Below are positions 1 to 8,959 of a stretch of DNA of 64,000 bases, piece by piece. The first letter of the stretch is position 1, and the number at the start of each line of letters is the position of its first letter. A program made the translations under genes and the position numbers. The notes below the pieces were generated by a model. It searched no databases and had not been told where the DNA came from. It was given only the letters and a program-made list of their open reading frames with translations. Origin of the DNA: Paracoccus jeotgali (GTDB taxonomy: Bacteria > Pseudomonadota > Alphaproteobacteria > Rhodobacterales > Rhodobacteraceae); assembly GCF_002865605.1 (NCBI RefSeq), contig NZ_CP025583.1, forward strand, positions 1,406,501 through 1,470,500, in the 5' to 3' direction.

Positions 1-118
1 CCTGCCCGAGGCGCTGACCGTCACCGGGCTGGCGCAGGGCGTGCCCATCGGCGGGGAGCTCGACTATCTGGACGACGGCACCATCACCGCGGCCCTGCGC
101 GCCCGGCGCCGGTTCTGA
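1..118 (+). CDS. recR: Recombination protein RecR, C-terminal end (cut by window edge)
   Basis: Reading frame 2 from the left edge gives about 38 residues ending ...[19 protein letters not shown], then RRF and a TGA stop at 116-118. The pattern [26 protein letters not shown] is the C-terminal end of RecR, the toroidal partner of RecF/RecO that loads RecA at gapped DNA. The Toprim domain and zinc finger lie outside the window. The next gene starts about 300 bp downstream and has its own candidate promoter. Identification rests on this short tail only. Confidence 0.75.
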   Translation, partial: LPEALTVTGLAQGVPIGGELDYLDDGTITAALRARRRF

Positions 119-244
119 CCCTCGCCCAACATCATCCGTTCCGATTCGCACCATCCACCCTCACCCCCGATCGCGCTCAGGCTAGGCTCACGCGGCTGAA
201 GATCGGGTTAACGCGCGAATCCCGGCAAAAATCCCGCTTGGCGC

Positions 245-273
245 TTGACTTTGGCGGCTGGCGGACGTATCTG
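245..273 (+). promoter_or_regulatory. Candidate sigma-70 type promoter for ffh
   Basis: TTGACT at 245-250 followed after 17 bp by TATCTG at 268-273, in the 296 bp gap between recR and ffh. This is the best -35/-10 pair I can see in the gap. It would give a leader of roughly 135 nt before the ffh start. Confidence 0.35.
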
Positions 274-286
274 CGGCGCGATTTAC

Positions 287-365
287 CCGGAAGCATGGCC
301 TTCCGGTCCCCGACCAGCGAAGCGGGGATCGCCCCCCGTCAGCGCGTTGCGCCCACGGGGGCGAT
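287..365 (+). other. Inverted repeats in the ffh 5' leader
   Basis: Two inverted repeats lie between the candidate promoter and ffh: CCGGAAG (287-293) with CTTCCGG (300-306), and a 9 bp stem ATCGCCCCC (328-336) with GGGGGCGAT (357-365). No T-run follows, so this does not look like an intrinsic terminator. I compared both strands with the 4.5S RNA domain IV signature and did not find it. Function unknown; it could be a leader structure or the end of the recR transcript. Confidence 0.35.
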
Positions 366-414
366 ACTGCTTCCGTGACCGGCGACAACGCAACCGGACC
401 CTTAGGAGGCCCGC

Positions 415-1908
415 ATGTTCGAGAACCTCTCCGACCGTCTTGGCGGCGTCTTCGACCGGCTGACCCGTCAGGGCGCCCTGACCGAGGATGACGTCACCGC
501 CGCCATGCGCGAGGTCCGCACCGCGCTGCTCGAGGCCGACGTATCGCTGCCGGTGGCGCGCGGTTTCGTCAAATCGGTGACGCAGAAGGCGACCGGCGCC
601 TCGGTCACGAAATCGGTGACGCCGGGGCAGCAGGTGGTCAAGATCGTCCATGACGAGCTGATCAAGGTGCTGCAGGGCGACGGGCCGGCCGACAGCCTGC
701 GGATCGACAACCCGCCGGCGCCGATCCTGATGGTCGGGCTGCAGGGCTCGGGCAAGACCACGACCACGGCCAAGATTGCCAAGCGGCTGAAAGAGCGCGA
801 GAAAAAGCGTGTTCTGCTGGCCTCGCTGGACACCAACCGGCCGGCGGCGATGGAGCAGCTGGCGATTCTGGGCAAGCAGGTCGGAGTCGATACGCTGCCC
901 ATCGTTGCGGGCGAATCGGCCGTGCAGATCGCCCGCCGCGCCAAGCAGCAGGCCAGCCTTGGCGGCTATGACGTCTATATCCTGGACACCGCGGGCCGTC
1001 TGCATATCGATGCAGTGCTGATGGACGAGGTGCAGGCGGTCCGCGATATCGCCTCGCCCCGCGAGACGCTGCTGGTGGTCGACGGGCTGACCGGGCAGGA
1101 CGCGGTCAATGTGGCGACCGAATTCGACGACAAGGTCGGCATTACGGGCGTCGTGCTGACGCGGATGGATGGCGACGGGCGTGGCGGTGCGGCGCTGTCG
1201 ATGCGCGCCGTGACCGGCAAGCCGATCCGCTTTGTCGGTCTCGGCGAAAAGATGGACGCGCTGGAAAGCTTCGATGCCGAGCGGATCGCCGGTCGCATCC
1301 TCGGCATGGGCGACATCGTCGCGCTGGTCGAGAAGGCCCAGCAGGTGCTGGAGGTCGAGCAGGCCGAGCGCATGATGAAGCGCTTTCAGAAGGGCATGTT
1401 CAACATGAACGACCTGAAAGGCCAGCTGGAACAGATGCAGAAGATGGGCGGCATGGGCAGCATCATGCAGATGATGCCCGGCATGTCCAAGATGGCCAAG
1501 CAGGCCGAAGAAGCGGGCATGAACGACCAGATGATCCGGCGCCAGATCGCGCTGATCAACTCGATGACCCGCAAGGAACGCGCCAATCCCGAGCTGTTGC
1601 AGGCCAGCCGCAAGAAGCGGATCGCGGCCGGCGCCGGGCTTGAGGTGTCAGAGCTGAACCGGCTGCTGAAGATGCAGAAGCAGATGGCCGACACCATGAA
1701 GAAGCTGGGCAAGATGAAGGGCGGGATGCTGAAACAAGCCATGCGCGCCATGACCGGCAAGGGCGGCGGGCTGCCCGATATGGGTCAGGTCGATCCCAGC
1801 AAGATGGCCGAGGCAACCAAGATGCTGCAGGACCCGCGCGGTCTGGGCGGGCAGCTGGGCGGGATGAACCTGCCCGGCGGGCTGTCCGGCATGTTCGGCA
1901 AGAAATGA
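415..1908 (+). CDS. ffh: Signal recognition particle protein Ffh (SRP54)
   Basis: A 497-residue GTPase that binds 4.5S RNA and signal sequences of nascent membrane proteins and delivers them to FtsY at the inner membrane. The N and G domains cover roughly residues 1-295: P-loop GLQGSGKTTT near 108-117, DTAGRLHID, and TRMDGDGRGG. The M domain (about 300-450) is very rich in methionine, for example MGGMGSIMQMMPGMSKM, as expected for the signal-sequence groove. AGGAGG at 404-409 fits the ATG at 415. The stop overlaps the next gene by 4 nt (ATGA), so translation is probably coupled into the chorismate mutase and the ribosomal protein genes. Confidence 0.98.
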   Translation: MFENLSDRLGGVFDRLTRQGALTEDDVTAAMREVRTALLEADVSLPVARGFVKSVTQKATGASVTKSVTPGQQVVKIVHDELIKVLQGDGPADSLRIDNPPAPILMVGLQGSGKTTTTAKIAKRLKEREKKRVLLASLDTNRPAAMEQLAILGKQVGVDTLPIVAGESAVQIARRAKQQASLGGYDVYILDTAGRLHIDAVLMDEVQAVRDIASPRETLLVVDGLTGQDAVNVATEFDDKVGITGVVLTRMDGDGRGGAALSMRAVTGKPIRFVGLGEKMDALESFDAERIAGRILGMGDIVALVEKAQQVLEVEQAERMMKRFQKGMFNMNDLKGQLEQMQKMGGMGSIMQMMPGMSKMAKQAEEAGMNDQMIRRQIALINSMTRKERANPELLQASRKKRIAAGAGLEVSELNRLLKMQKQMADTMKKLGKMKGGMLKQAMRAMTGKGGGLPDMGQVDPSKMAEATKMLQDPRGLGGQLGGMNLPGGLSGMFGKK

Positions 1909-2252
1909 CCCGTCCCGCCATGTCCGCCGACCCCGCCGCATCCGATGCCACGCAGGCCGCCTCGCGCGCGGCCGAGCTGCTGAAAGGGCACCGCGCCAGC
2001 ATCGACCGGCTGGACGCGATCCTCGTCTATACGCTGGCCGAGAGGTTCAAGCACACGCAATCGGTCGGCCGTCTGAAGGCCGATCACGATCTTCCTCCGT
2101 CCGATCCGGCGCGTGAAGCGCAGCAGATCGAGCGGCTGGAACGCCTCGCGCGCGAGGCCGATCTCGACCCGGAATTCGCGCGCAAATTCCTCAACTTCGT
2201 GATTGCAGAGGTCATCCGCCATCACGAGGGTTTCCAATCCCCGGAGGCGTGA
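1905..2252 (+). CDS. Chorismate mutase, AroQ type, small monofunctional
   Basis: A 115-residue all-helical protein. The family converts chorismate to prephenate, the branch to phenylalanine and tyrosine. Helix 1 has the pattern [20 protein letters not shown] and is followed by [11 protein letters not shown], matching the first Arg, the second Arg and the Lys of the AroQ active site; a later segment [19 protein letters not shown] matches helix 2/3. Length is normal for a single-domain AroQ enzyme with no fused dehydratase or signal peptide. Its ATG overlaps the ffh stop and rpsP follows after 40 nt, so an aromatic biosynthesis gene sits inside an SRP/ribosome operon. Confidence 0.88.
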   Translation: MTRPAMSADPAASDATQAASRAAELLKGHRASIDRLDAILVYTLAERFKHTQSVGRLKADHDLPPSDPAREAQQIERLERLAREADLDPEFARKFLNFVIAEVIRHHEGFQSPEA

Positions 2253-2292
2253 CCGCGCATCCGATCCCGCCATTTCTGAAGGAGAAGACCCA

Positions 2293-2679
2293 ATGGCAAT
2301 GAAAATCCGTCTGGCCCGTGGTGGCTCGAAGAAGCGTCCGCACTACTCGATCGTCGCCACCGATTCGCGCATGCCGCGCGATGGCCGCTTCCTGGAAAAG
2401 CTGGGCACCTACAACCCGCTGCTCGCCAAGGACAGCGAAGACCGCGTCAAGATGGACATGGAGCGGGTGCAGTACTGGCTGGACCAGGGCGCCGCGCCGA
2501 CCGACCGCATCTCGCGCTTTCTGGAAGCCGCCGGCGTCAAGCCGAAGGCCGAGCGCAAGAACCTGAAGAAGGCCGAGCCGGGCAAGAAGGCCCAGGATCG
2601 CGCCAAGGCCCGTGCCGACAAGGCCGAGGCCGCCCGCGCCGCCGCCGAAGCCCCGGCCGAAGAAGCCGCTTCGGAATGA
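2293..2679 (+). CDS. rpsP: 30S ribosomal protein S16
   Basis: 128 residues, starting [20 protein letters not shown], the canonical S16 N-terminus. The ATG at 2293 is preferred over upstream in-frame codons because GAAGGAGAA lies just before it. The core (1-80) matches S16; the last 45 residues are an Ala/Lys/Glu-rich tail, which is common in alphaproteobacterial S16. First of the classic rpsP-rimM-trmD-rplS order, here preceded by ffh and chorismate mutase. Confidence 0.98.
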   Translation: MAMKIRLARGGSKKRPHYSIVATDSRMPRDGRFLEKLGTYNPLLAKDSEDRVKMDMERVQYWLDQGAAPTDRISRFLEAAGVKPKAERKNLKKAEPGKKAQDRAKARADKAEAARAAAEAPAEEAASE

Positions 2680-2802
2680 TCCGGTCTCGGCCCGTCGCCA
2701 TGGCGGGCCGCTGACAGGCTGGCAGCCCCATATCCGGTCGCCCTTGGCGGCTGGATCGGGGGTGGCAGCATCGGGGTCACCGGGCCTGAAAAGGGGTGCG
2801 TC

Positions 2803-3297
2803 ATGTCCGAACGGATCTGCGTGGGCGCGATTGCCGGTGCCTTCGGCGTGCATGGCGAGGTGCGGCTGAAAAGCTTCACCTCCGAAGCCGCCGATATCGC
2901 CCGCTACAGCCCGCTGACGACCGAGGATGGTGCGCGCAGCTTTACCGTGTCGCTGACCCGTCAGGTGACGGGGGGGTTGGGGGCGCGCCTGTCGGGCGTG
3001 GCCACGCGGGAACAGGCCGAGGCGCTGCGCGGCGTGACCCTGTGGGCGCCGCGCTCTGCCCTGCCCGCTTTGCCGGATGACGAATTCTACCACGCCGATT
3101 TGATCGGGCTTGAGGTCTATGACACCGGCGGGCGCTTGCTGGGTCAGGTCAAGGCGGTCTATGACCACGGCGCCGGAGATTTCCTTGAAGTCACCGGCGC
3201 GCAGACCCTGCTGCTGCCTTTTACCCGCCAGACCGTGCCGACCGTCGACCTTGCCGCCGGCCGTCTGGTCGCCGATCCGCCGGGCTCGGACGAATGA
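2803..3297 (+). CDS. rimM: Ribosome maturation factor RimM
   Basis: 164 residues. RimM assists assembly of the 30S head through contact with S19. The N-terminal beta-barrel begins [20 protein letters not shown], the typical G-x-HG-hGEV signature, and the C-terminal PRC-barrel contains [18 protein letters not shown] and [14 protein letters not shown]. The stop overlaps the trmD start by 4 nt. Length is normal. The 123 nt between rpsP and rimM shows no terminator. Confidence 0.97.
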   Translation: MSERICVGAIAGAFGVHGEVRLKSFTSEAADIARYSPLTTEDGARSFTVSLTRQVTGGLGARLSGVATREQAEALRGVTLWAPRSALPALPDDEFYHADLIGLEVYDTGGRLLGQVKAVYDHGAGDFLEVTGAQTLLLPFTRQTVPTVDLAAGRLVADPPGSDE

Positions 3298-4229
3298 GCG
3301 GCGCGGAGGACACCCCGCCCGATGACCCTGCCGACGACCCCGGCGACGACACGCCGCGCCCGGCGCGGTCGCATGGCCGGGTCAGCATCGCCGCGCAGGC
3401 GGCGCGGCAGGGGAACAGGCCGCGCGATCTGATGGCCGATCCCGATGCCTGGACCGCCAATGTGATCACACTCTTCCCCGATGCGTTTCCCGGCGTTCTG
3501 GGCCTGTCGCTGACCGGACGGGCGCTGGCGCTCGGGCTGTGGCGGCTGGAGTCGATCGATCTTCGCGCGTTCGGCGTCGGCAAGCATCGCAATGTCGACG
3601 ACACGCCCGCCGGCGGCGGCGCGGGCATGGTGATCCGCGCCGATGTCATGGCCGCAGCGCTCGACCGCGCCGACCCCGCGCTGCCCATCATCTACCTGTC
3701 GCCGCGCGGCGCGCCGCTGACGCAGGCCCGTGTGCGGCAATTGTCGCAAGGCCCCGGCGTCACCCTGATCTGTGGCCGGTTCGAGGGCGTCGATCAGCGC
3801 ATCCTCGACGCCCGCGGGATCGAGGAAATCAGCATCGGCGATTATGTCCTGACCGGGGGCGAGCTTGCCGCTCAGGTCTTGATCGACGCCGCGGTCCGGC
3901 TTATACCCCGCGTGGTCGGGAATCAGGCGTCGCTGACCGAGGAATCCTTTTCCGAAGGTCTGCTTGAACACCCGCAATACACTCGCCCGTCCGAGTGGGA
4001 AGGCCGCAGGATACCGGATGTCGTCATGTCCGGCAATCACGCGGCCATTGCCGCTTGGCGACGAGAACAGGCCGAACGCCTGACCAAGGAACGCCGCCCC
4101 GACCTGTGGCGGGCATATGAGGGCCGGGCGACCGGCGCGACTATGGACCCGACAAAGGACCGACAGCTCTCGGGCGCATCACACCAAGCAGGGCAGCACC
4201 CTGCGCATGACAAGGATGAACCGCGATGA
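3294..4229 (+). CDS. trmD: tRNA (guanine-N1)-methyltransferase TrmD
   Basis: 311 residues; methylates G37 of tRNAs with SAM and prevents +1 frameshifting. The SPOUT catalytic region begins [15 protein letters not shown] near residue 53 and contains [23 protein letters not shown] and [14 protein letters not shown] (trefoil knot). It has about 50 extra N-terminal residues, acidic then Arg-rich, compared with the usual family start. An alternative ATG at 3432 would remove most of them, but the start at 3294 overlaps the rimM stop (ATGA), the common coupled arrangement. The C-terminus also runs on, so that its stop overlaps the rplS ATG by 4 nt. Confidence 0.95.
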   Translation: MSGAEDTPPDDPADDPGDDTPRPARSHGRVSIAAQAARQGNRPRDLMADPDAWTANVITLFPDAFPGVLGLSLTGRALALGLWRLESIDLRAFGVGKHRNVDDTPAGGGAGMVIRADVMAAALDRADPALPIIYLSPRGAPLTQARVRQLSQGPGVTLICGRFEGVDQRILDARGIEEISIGDYVLTGGELAAQVLIDAAVRLIPRVVGNQASLTEESFSEGLLEHPQYTRPSEWEGRRIPDVVMSGNHAAIAAWRREQAERLTKERRPDLWRAYEGRATGATMDPTKDRQLSGASHQAGQHPAHDKDEPR

Positions 4230-4627
4230 ACCTGATCGCACAGATCGAAGCCGAGCAGATCGCCGAACTCGGCATGGAAATCCCCGACTTCAAGGCCGGC
4301 GACACGCTGCGCGTCGGCTACAAGGTGACCGAGGGCACCCGCACCCGCGTCCAGAACTATGAAGGCGTCTGCATCAGCCGCAAGGGCGGCAGCGGCATCG
4401 GCGCCAGCTTCACGGTCCGCAAGATCTCGTTCGGCGAAGGCGTCGAGCGCGTCTTCCCGCTGTATTCGACCAACCTCGCCCATATCGAGGTGGTGCGCCG
4501 CGGCCGCGTCCGCCGCGCCAAGCTGTATTACCTGCGCGACCGCCGCGGCAAATCGGCCCGGATCGCTGAAGTCACCAATTACAAGCCGAAGGCCGACAAG
4601 ACGTCTGCGGCCGACGCCAAGGCCTGA
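4226..4627 (+). CDS. rplS: 50S ribosomal protein L19
   Basis: 133 residues. [16 protein letters not shown], then [22 protein letters not shown] and [19 protein letters not shown] are the hallmark L19 segments at the 30S-50S interface. The start overlaps the trmD stop. The last 15 residues form a short Lys/Ala tail. It is followed 11 nt later by rpmE. Confidence 0.98.
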   Translation: MNLIAQIEAEQIAELGMEIPDFKAGDTLRVGYKVTEGTRTRVQNYEGVCISRKGGSGIGASFTVRKISFGEGVERVFPLYSTNLAHIEVVRRGRVRRAKLYYLRDRRGKSARIAEVTNYKPKADKTSAADAKA

Positions 4628-4638
4628 GGATCGCTGCC

Positions 4639-4860
4639 ATGAAAAAAGACATTCATCCCGCATACCACATGATTCAGGTCAAGATGACCGACGGCACCAC
4701 CTATGCGTCGCGCTCGACCTGGGGTTCCGAAGGCGACACGCTGGCGCTGGACATCGACCCGACGACCCACCCGGCCTGGACCGGCGGCTCGGCCAAGCTG
4801 ATGGACACCGGCGGGCGCGTCTCGCGGTTCAAGAGCAAATATGCCGGTCTCGGCTTCTGA
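4639..4860 (+). CDS. rpmE: 50S ribosomal protein L31
   Basis: 73 residues beginning [19 protein letters not shown], the normal L31 N-terminus. It lacks the CxxC zinc-binding pairs, so it is the zinc-independent (C-minus) form. Last gene of the ribosomal operon; a strong terminator follows 22 nt downstream. Confidence 0.97.
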   Translation: MKKDIHPAYHMIQVKMTDGTTYASRSTWGSEGDTLALDIDPTTHPAWTGGSAKLMDTGGRVSRFKSKYAGLGF

Positions 4861-4882
4861 TCGCCGACAGCTGTCACCCCGA

Positions 4883-4910
4883 AACGCCGCCCCGCTTGGG
4901 CGGCGTTTTT
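4883..4910 (+). terminator. Rho-independent terminator of the ffh-rpmE operon
   Basis: Perfect 10 bp stem AACGCCGCCC (4883-4892) with GGGCGGCGTT (4898-4907), loop CGCTT, followed by TTTTT (4906-4910). Confidence 0.9.
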
Positions 4911-5078
4911 CGTTGCGTCACGGCGTTGACCGGCTGACAAGGCGCGACAGATCATCGCGCTAAGCGGTTGCAACCAAATGGCAACTCTGCCCGCGCTTGC
5001 AGGCCCGTAACCCCGGCCAAGGCTTCCCAAAAACGCGCTGTCCGCCTATGGTCCGGGCACGAAACAGGGGCGAGATCC

Positions 5079-5861
5079 ATGGCGCATATCATCGTTGTCG
5101 GCAATGAAAAGGGCGGTTCCGGCAAGTCCACGACCTCGATGCATGTGGCGACGGCGCTGGCGCGGATGGGGCATCGCGTTGCGGCGCTGGATCTGGATAT
5201 CCGCCAGCGCAGCTTTGGCCGTTATCTGGAAAACCGCATCCATCACTGCGTCAAGGCCGGGCTGGACCTGCCGACGCCGACGCTGGGGGATCTGCCCGCG
5301 CAGTCGCCGAACGACACCGACCCGCTGTCGCAGGCCATGGCGCAGCTTGACCCCGACCATGATTTCATCGTCATCGACTGCCCCGGCTCTCATACCCGGC
5401 TGGCGCAGATGGCGCATATGCTGGCCGATACGCTGGTCACGCCGATGAATGACAGCTTCATTGATTTCGACCTGCTGGCGCGGATGTCGCCCGAGGGCAA
5501 GGTGCTCGGCCCCTCGATCTATGCCGAGATGGTCTGGGGCGCGCGTCAGGGGCGGCAGGCGGCGGGTGCCGGGCCGATCGACTGGGTTGTGCTGCGCAAC
5601 CGGCTGGGCACGCAGGCGATGCACAACAAGCGCAAGGTCGGCACCGCGCTGACGCAGCTGTCCAAGCGCATCGGCTTCCGCGTCGCGCCGGGATTTGCCG
5701 AGCGCGTGATCTTTCGCGAGCTGTTCCCGCGCGGCCTGACCCTGCTGGATCTGCGCGATATCGGGACCGAGCAGCTGAGCATGTCGAACATCGCCGCGCG
5801 GCAGGAGCTGCGCGATCTGGTGGCGACGCTCAACTTGCCCGGCGTCAAGATCGACTTCTGA
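5079..5861 (+). CDS. mipZ: Division-plane positioning ATPase MipZ
   Basis: 260 residues of the ParA/MinD P-loop superfamily, MipZ subgroup. In Caulobacter MipZ forms a gradient from the ParB-bound poles and inhibits FtsZ, placing the division site at mid-cell. The start MAHIIVVGNEKGGSGKST contains the deviant Walker A motif with both lysines; LDLDIRQRSFGRYLENR is the MipZ-specific switch region, and FIVIDCPGSHTRLAQMAH is the Walker B region. Length fits MipZ and not the shorter MinD. I chose the ATG at 5079 because upstream in-frame codons have no family similarity. It converges on purD with only 10 nt between stops. Confidence 0.93.
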   Translation: MAHIIVVGNEKGGSGKSTTSMHVATALARMGHRVAALDLDIRQRSFGRYLENRIHHCVKAGLDLPTPTLGDLPAQSPNDTDPLSQAMAQLDPDHDFIVIDCPGSHTRLAQMAHMLADTLVTPMNDSFIDFDLLARMSPEGKVLGPSIYAEMVWGARQGRQAAGAGPIDWVVLRNRLGTQAMHNKRKVGTALTQLSKRIGFRVAPGFAERVIFRELFPRGLTLLDLRDIGTEQLSMSNIAARQELRDLVATLNLPGVKIDF

Positions 5862-5871
5862 CGCGGGTGCG

Positions 5872-7134
5872 CTACAGCGCCCGCCAGCCGATATCGCGCC
5901 GATAGAAGCCTTCGGGCCAGTCGATCGCATCGGCCAGCGCATAGGCGCGGTCGCGGGCCTCGGCCAGACTGTCGCCGCGCCCGGTCGCGGACAGAACCCG
6001 CCCGCCCGAGGCGATCAGCTGACCCTCCTTCAACGCCGTTCCAGCGTGGAACACGGTCTGCGAACCGGTATCAGGAAGATCGTCCATCCCCTTGATCGCG
6101 CTTCCTTTCCGGTAGTCGCCCGGATAGCCCTGCGCTGCAAGGACGACCGTCATCGCGTGATCATCCGCCCAGTTCACCCGGACCTCATCCAGCCGCCCCT
6201 CGACACAGGCTTGAATCAGATCGAGCGCCTGCGCGCCGAGGCGCATCATCAGCACCTGACACTCCGGATCGCCGAAACGGGCGTTGTATTCGACCAGCCG
6301 CGCCTGCCCGTTTTCAATCATCAGCCCGGCATACAGCACGCCCTGAAACGGCGTCCCGCGCCGCGCCATCTCGGCTACGGTTGGGCGGATGATCTGGGCC
6401 ATCACCTGCGCCTGCAGCGCCTCGGTCAGGATCGGCGCGGGGGAATAGGCGCCCATGCCGCCGGTGTTGGGGCCGCGGTCGCCCTCGTCCCGGCGCTTGT
6501 GGTCCTGCGCGGTGCCGATGGGCAGGCAGTTGACGCCATCGGACAGCACGAAAAAGCTGGCTTCCTCGCCGGGCATGAACTCCTCGATCACCACCTCGGC
6601 GCCGGCCTCGCCAAAGCCGCCGGCAAAGATCATGTCGATGGCCTCAACGGCCTGCTGGACGGTCTCGGCGACGACCACGCCCTTTCCGGCCGCCAACCCG
6701 TCGGCCTTGACCACAATGGGCGCGCCCACCCGCCGGACATGGTCCTGAGCGGCCTGCGCGTCGCGGAAGCGCGCCCAGCCTGCGGTGGGCGCCCCGCAGG
6801 CATCGCAGATCTCCTTGGTGAAGGCCTTCGACGCTTCCAGCTGCGCGGCCGCCTGCGACGGGCCGAAGACCGCCACCCCGCCTGCGCGCAACACATCGGC
6901 TACGCCCGCCGCCAGCGGCGCCTCGGGGCCGATCACCACCAGATCGATGGCGTTTTCCTGCGCGAATTCAAGCACCTCATCACCGGACATGATGTCGATG
7001 CGGGCACATTCCGCGACCGAGGCGACGCCCGGATTGCCCGGCGCCACGATCAGCCGGTCGCATTTCGGGTTCTGCCGAAACGCCCAGGCCAATGCGTGTT
7101 CACGCCCACCGCCACCGAGGATCAGGATGTTCAT
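5872..7134 (-). CDS. purD: Phosphoribosylamine--glycine ligase (GAR synthetase)
   Basis: 420 residues; second step of purine synthesis, joining glycine to phosphoribosylamine with ATP. The start MNILILGGGGREHALAWAF is the family N-terminus and lies in the purD-specific position, so the 47 upstream in-frame codons were dropped. ATP-grasp features include PIVVKADGLAAGKGVVVAE, EEFMPGEEASFFVLSDG, HKRRDEGDRGPNTGGMGAYSP and EYNARFGDPE. Divergent from xseA with a 110 bp spacer. Confidence 0.98.
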   Translation of the reverse strand: MNILILGGGGREHALAWAFRQNPKCDRLIVAPGNPGVASVAECARIDIMSGDEVLEFAQENAIDLVVIGPEAPLAAGVADVLRAGGVAVFGPSQAAAQLEASKAFTKEICDACGAPTAGWARFRDAQAAQDHVRRVGAPIVVKADGLAAGKGVVVAETVQQAVEAIDMIFAGGFGEAGAEVVIEEFMPGEEASFFVLSDGVNCLPIGTAQDHKRRDEGDRGPNTGGMGAYSPAPILTEALQAQVMAQIIRPTVAEMARRGTPFQGVLYAGLMIENGQARLVEYNARFGDPECQVLMMRLGAQALDLIQACVEGRLDEVRVNWADDHAMTVVLAAQGYPGDYRKGSAIKGMDDLPDTGSQTVFHAGTALKEGQLIASGGRVLSATGRGDSLAEARDRAYALADAIDWPEGFYRRDIGWRAL

Positions 7135-7244
7135 GCCACGCCCTTTCACTTGTGCGCCAATGCCGCTAACCATGTCCCGCACGCAACTAAAGCCGCGCGC
7201 ATCGCGGCGCAATCGCGAAGTGCTGCGGGGGCTGGGGACGGCGG

Positions 7245-8792
7245 ATGGATCTGTTCGAGGATGACGACCCGACACCGGGCGAGACCAGGGGCGGCAACGC
7301 CCCGGCGCTGAGCGTGTCCGAAATTTCCGGCGCGGTGAAGCGCGTGATCGAGGGCGAATTCGGCCGCATCCGCGTCCGCGGCGAGATCGGTCGCGTGGCG
7401 CTGCCCCGCTCGGGCCATGTCTATTTCGACCTCAAGGACGACCGCGCCGTGCTGGCCGCGATCTGCTGGAAGACGCAGGCCGCCCGGCTGAGCCAGGCGC
7501 CGGAAGAGGGGCTGGAGGTCATCGCCACCGGGCGGCTGACCACCTTTCCCGGCCAGTCGAAATATCAGCTGATCGTCGAGGAGTTGGAACCCGCCGGCGA
7601 AGGCGCGCTGATGGCGATGCTGGAAAAGCGCCGCCGCGCGCTGGCCGAGGAAGGGCTGTTCGACGCCGCGCGCAAGCGGCCCCTGCCCTTTCTGCCGCGC
7701 GTGATCGGCGTCGTCACCTCGCCCTCGGGCGCGGTGATCCGCGACATCCTGCATCGGCTGCGCGACCGTTTCCCGTCGCATGTGCTGATCTGGCCGGTCG
7801 CGGTGCAGGGCAAGGCCTGCGCGCCCGAGGTCGCGGCGGGCATTCGTGGCTTCAACGCCCTGCCCGCAGATGGACCGATCCCGCGCCCCGATCTGCTGAT
7901 CGTCGCCCGCGGTGGCGGCAGTCTTGAGGATCTGTGGGGCTTCAACGAGGAAATCGTCGTGCGCGCGGCGGCCGAGAGCAGGATCCCGCTGATCTCGGCC
8001 GTGGGGCACGAGACAGACACCACGCTGATCGATTTTGCCGCCGACCGGCGCGCGCCCACGCCCACCGCCGCCGCCGAAATGGCGGTGCCGGTGCGGCGCG
8101 ATCTGGCGACGGGGCTGCAACAGGCCGGGCTGCGGATGAACCAGGCGATGGGCCAGCGGCAGGACCGGCTGGCGCAGCGTCTGGTCGATCTGTCCCGCGC
8201 CCTTGGCCGCCCGCAGACGCTGACCGAGGCGGCGCGGCAGCGGCTCGATTTTCGCGGCAACGCGCTGGAACCGGCGCTGCGGAACCTCGTCTTGCGGCGG
8301 CGCGACCAGCTGGGCGGGCTGCGCCTGACGCCGGTGATGCTGCGCCGGCAGACGGATGCGGCGCGCGCCGCGCTTGGCAACCTGACCCGGCATCTGCGCG
8401 GCGCGGGTGCGCTTGCCGATAGCCGCCGCCGCGACCGGCTGACGGCGCTGGCCGAGCGGCTGGAAAACGGCCGCGCGCGGGTGCTGGCCGACAAGCGCCG
8501 CGAGACGGCGCAGGCCCGCGCGCAGTTGGCGCCGCTTGGCGCGCGGCTGGCGGATGCGTTCGGCCGCGACCTGACGCGGCGTCGCGAGGCGCTGTTGCGG
8601 CTGGACCGGATGCGGGTGTCGCTTGGCTATCCGCAGACGCTGGCGCGGGGCTTCGCGGTCATCCGCGACGCCAAGGGCGCGGTGCTGACCTCGGCCACCG
8701 TTGCGGCAGAAAGCCCGCGCCTGCTAATCGAGATGTCGGATGGCAGCCTGACCGCGCGGCCGGATACCGAGCCTCAGGGCTCGCTGTTCTGA
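7245..8792 (+). CDS. xseA: Exodeoxyribonuclease VII large subunit
   Basis: 515 residues; with XseB it degrades single-stranded DNA from both ends. N-terminal OB-fold: SVSEISGAVKRVIEGEFGRI then GHVYFDLKDDRAVLAAICWK. Catalytic region: RVIGVVTSPSGAVIRDILHR, RPDLLIVARGGGSLEDLWGF and SAVGHETDTTLIDFAADRRA. A long Arg-rich helical region and the C-terminal GFAVIRDAKG segment complete it. The small subunit is not adjacent. The last 19 nt overlap the convergent ccoS gene. Confidence 0.97.
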   Translation: MDLFEDDDPTPGETRGGNAPALSVSEISGAVKRVIEGEFGRIRVRGEIGRVALPRSGHVYFDLKDDRAVLAAICWKTQAARLSQAPEEGLEVIATGRLTTFPGQSKYQLIVEELEPAGEGALMAMLEKRRRALAEEGLFDAARKRPLPFLPRVIGVVTSPSGAVIRDILHRLRDRFPSHVLIWPVAVQGKACAPEVAAGIRGFNALPADGPIPRPDLLIVARGGGSLEDLWGFNEEIVVRAAAESRIPLISAVGHETDTTLIDFAADRRAPTPTAAAEMAVPVRRDLATGLQQAGLRMNQAMGQRQDRLAQRLVDLSRALGRPQTLTEAARQRLDFRGNALEPALRNLVLRRRDQLGGLRLTPVMLRRQTDAARAALGNLTRHLRGAGALADSRRRDRLTALAERLENGRARVLADKRRETAQARAQLAPLGARLADAFGRDLTRRREALLRLDRMRVSLGYPQTLARGFAVIRDAKGAVLTSATVAAESPRLLIEMSDGSLTARPDTEPQGSLF

Positions 8793-8959
8793 TCCGGGGG
8801 CGGCGGCTTCGGCCGGTCGTCCCATTCGTCCGACAGGATGCGTTCCGCGTCGCCCTTGGGGTCGTCATATTGCCGCGTCCGCAGCGACCACAGGAAGGCC
8901 GCGAGCCCGCCCGCACCCAGCAGGATCGAAACCGGAATCAGGATGACCAGAATCTCCAT
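8774..8959 (-). CDS. ccoS: cbb3-type oxidase assembly protein CcoS
   Basis: 61 residues with one N-terminal membrane helix (LVILIPVSILLGAGGLAAFLW) followed by SLRTRQYDDPKGDAERIL, the diagnostic CcoS motif. CcoS is required for insertion of haem and copper into CcoN. The start codon shares one nucleotide with the ccoI stop. Its 3' end overlaps convergent xseA by 19 bp, so it ends the ccoGHIS operon. Confidence 0.95.
   Translation of the reverse strand: MEILVILIPVSILLGAGGLAAFLWSLRTRQYDDPKGDAERILSDEWDDRPKPPPPDQNSEP

Noticed and set aside
276..370. Possible 4.5S RNA gene (ffs) near ffh/recR
   Set aside because: Paired arms are present, but the conserved domain IV signature (GGAAGGNAGCAG region) is not found on either strand.
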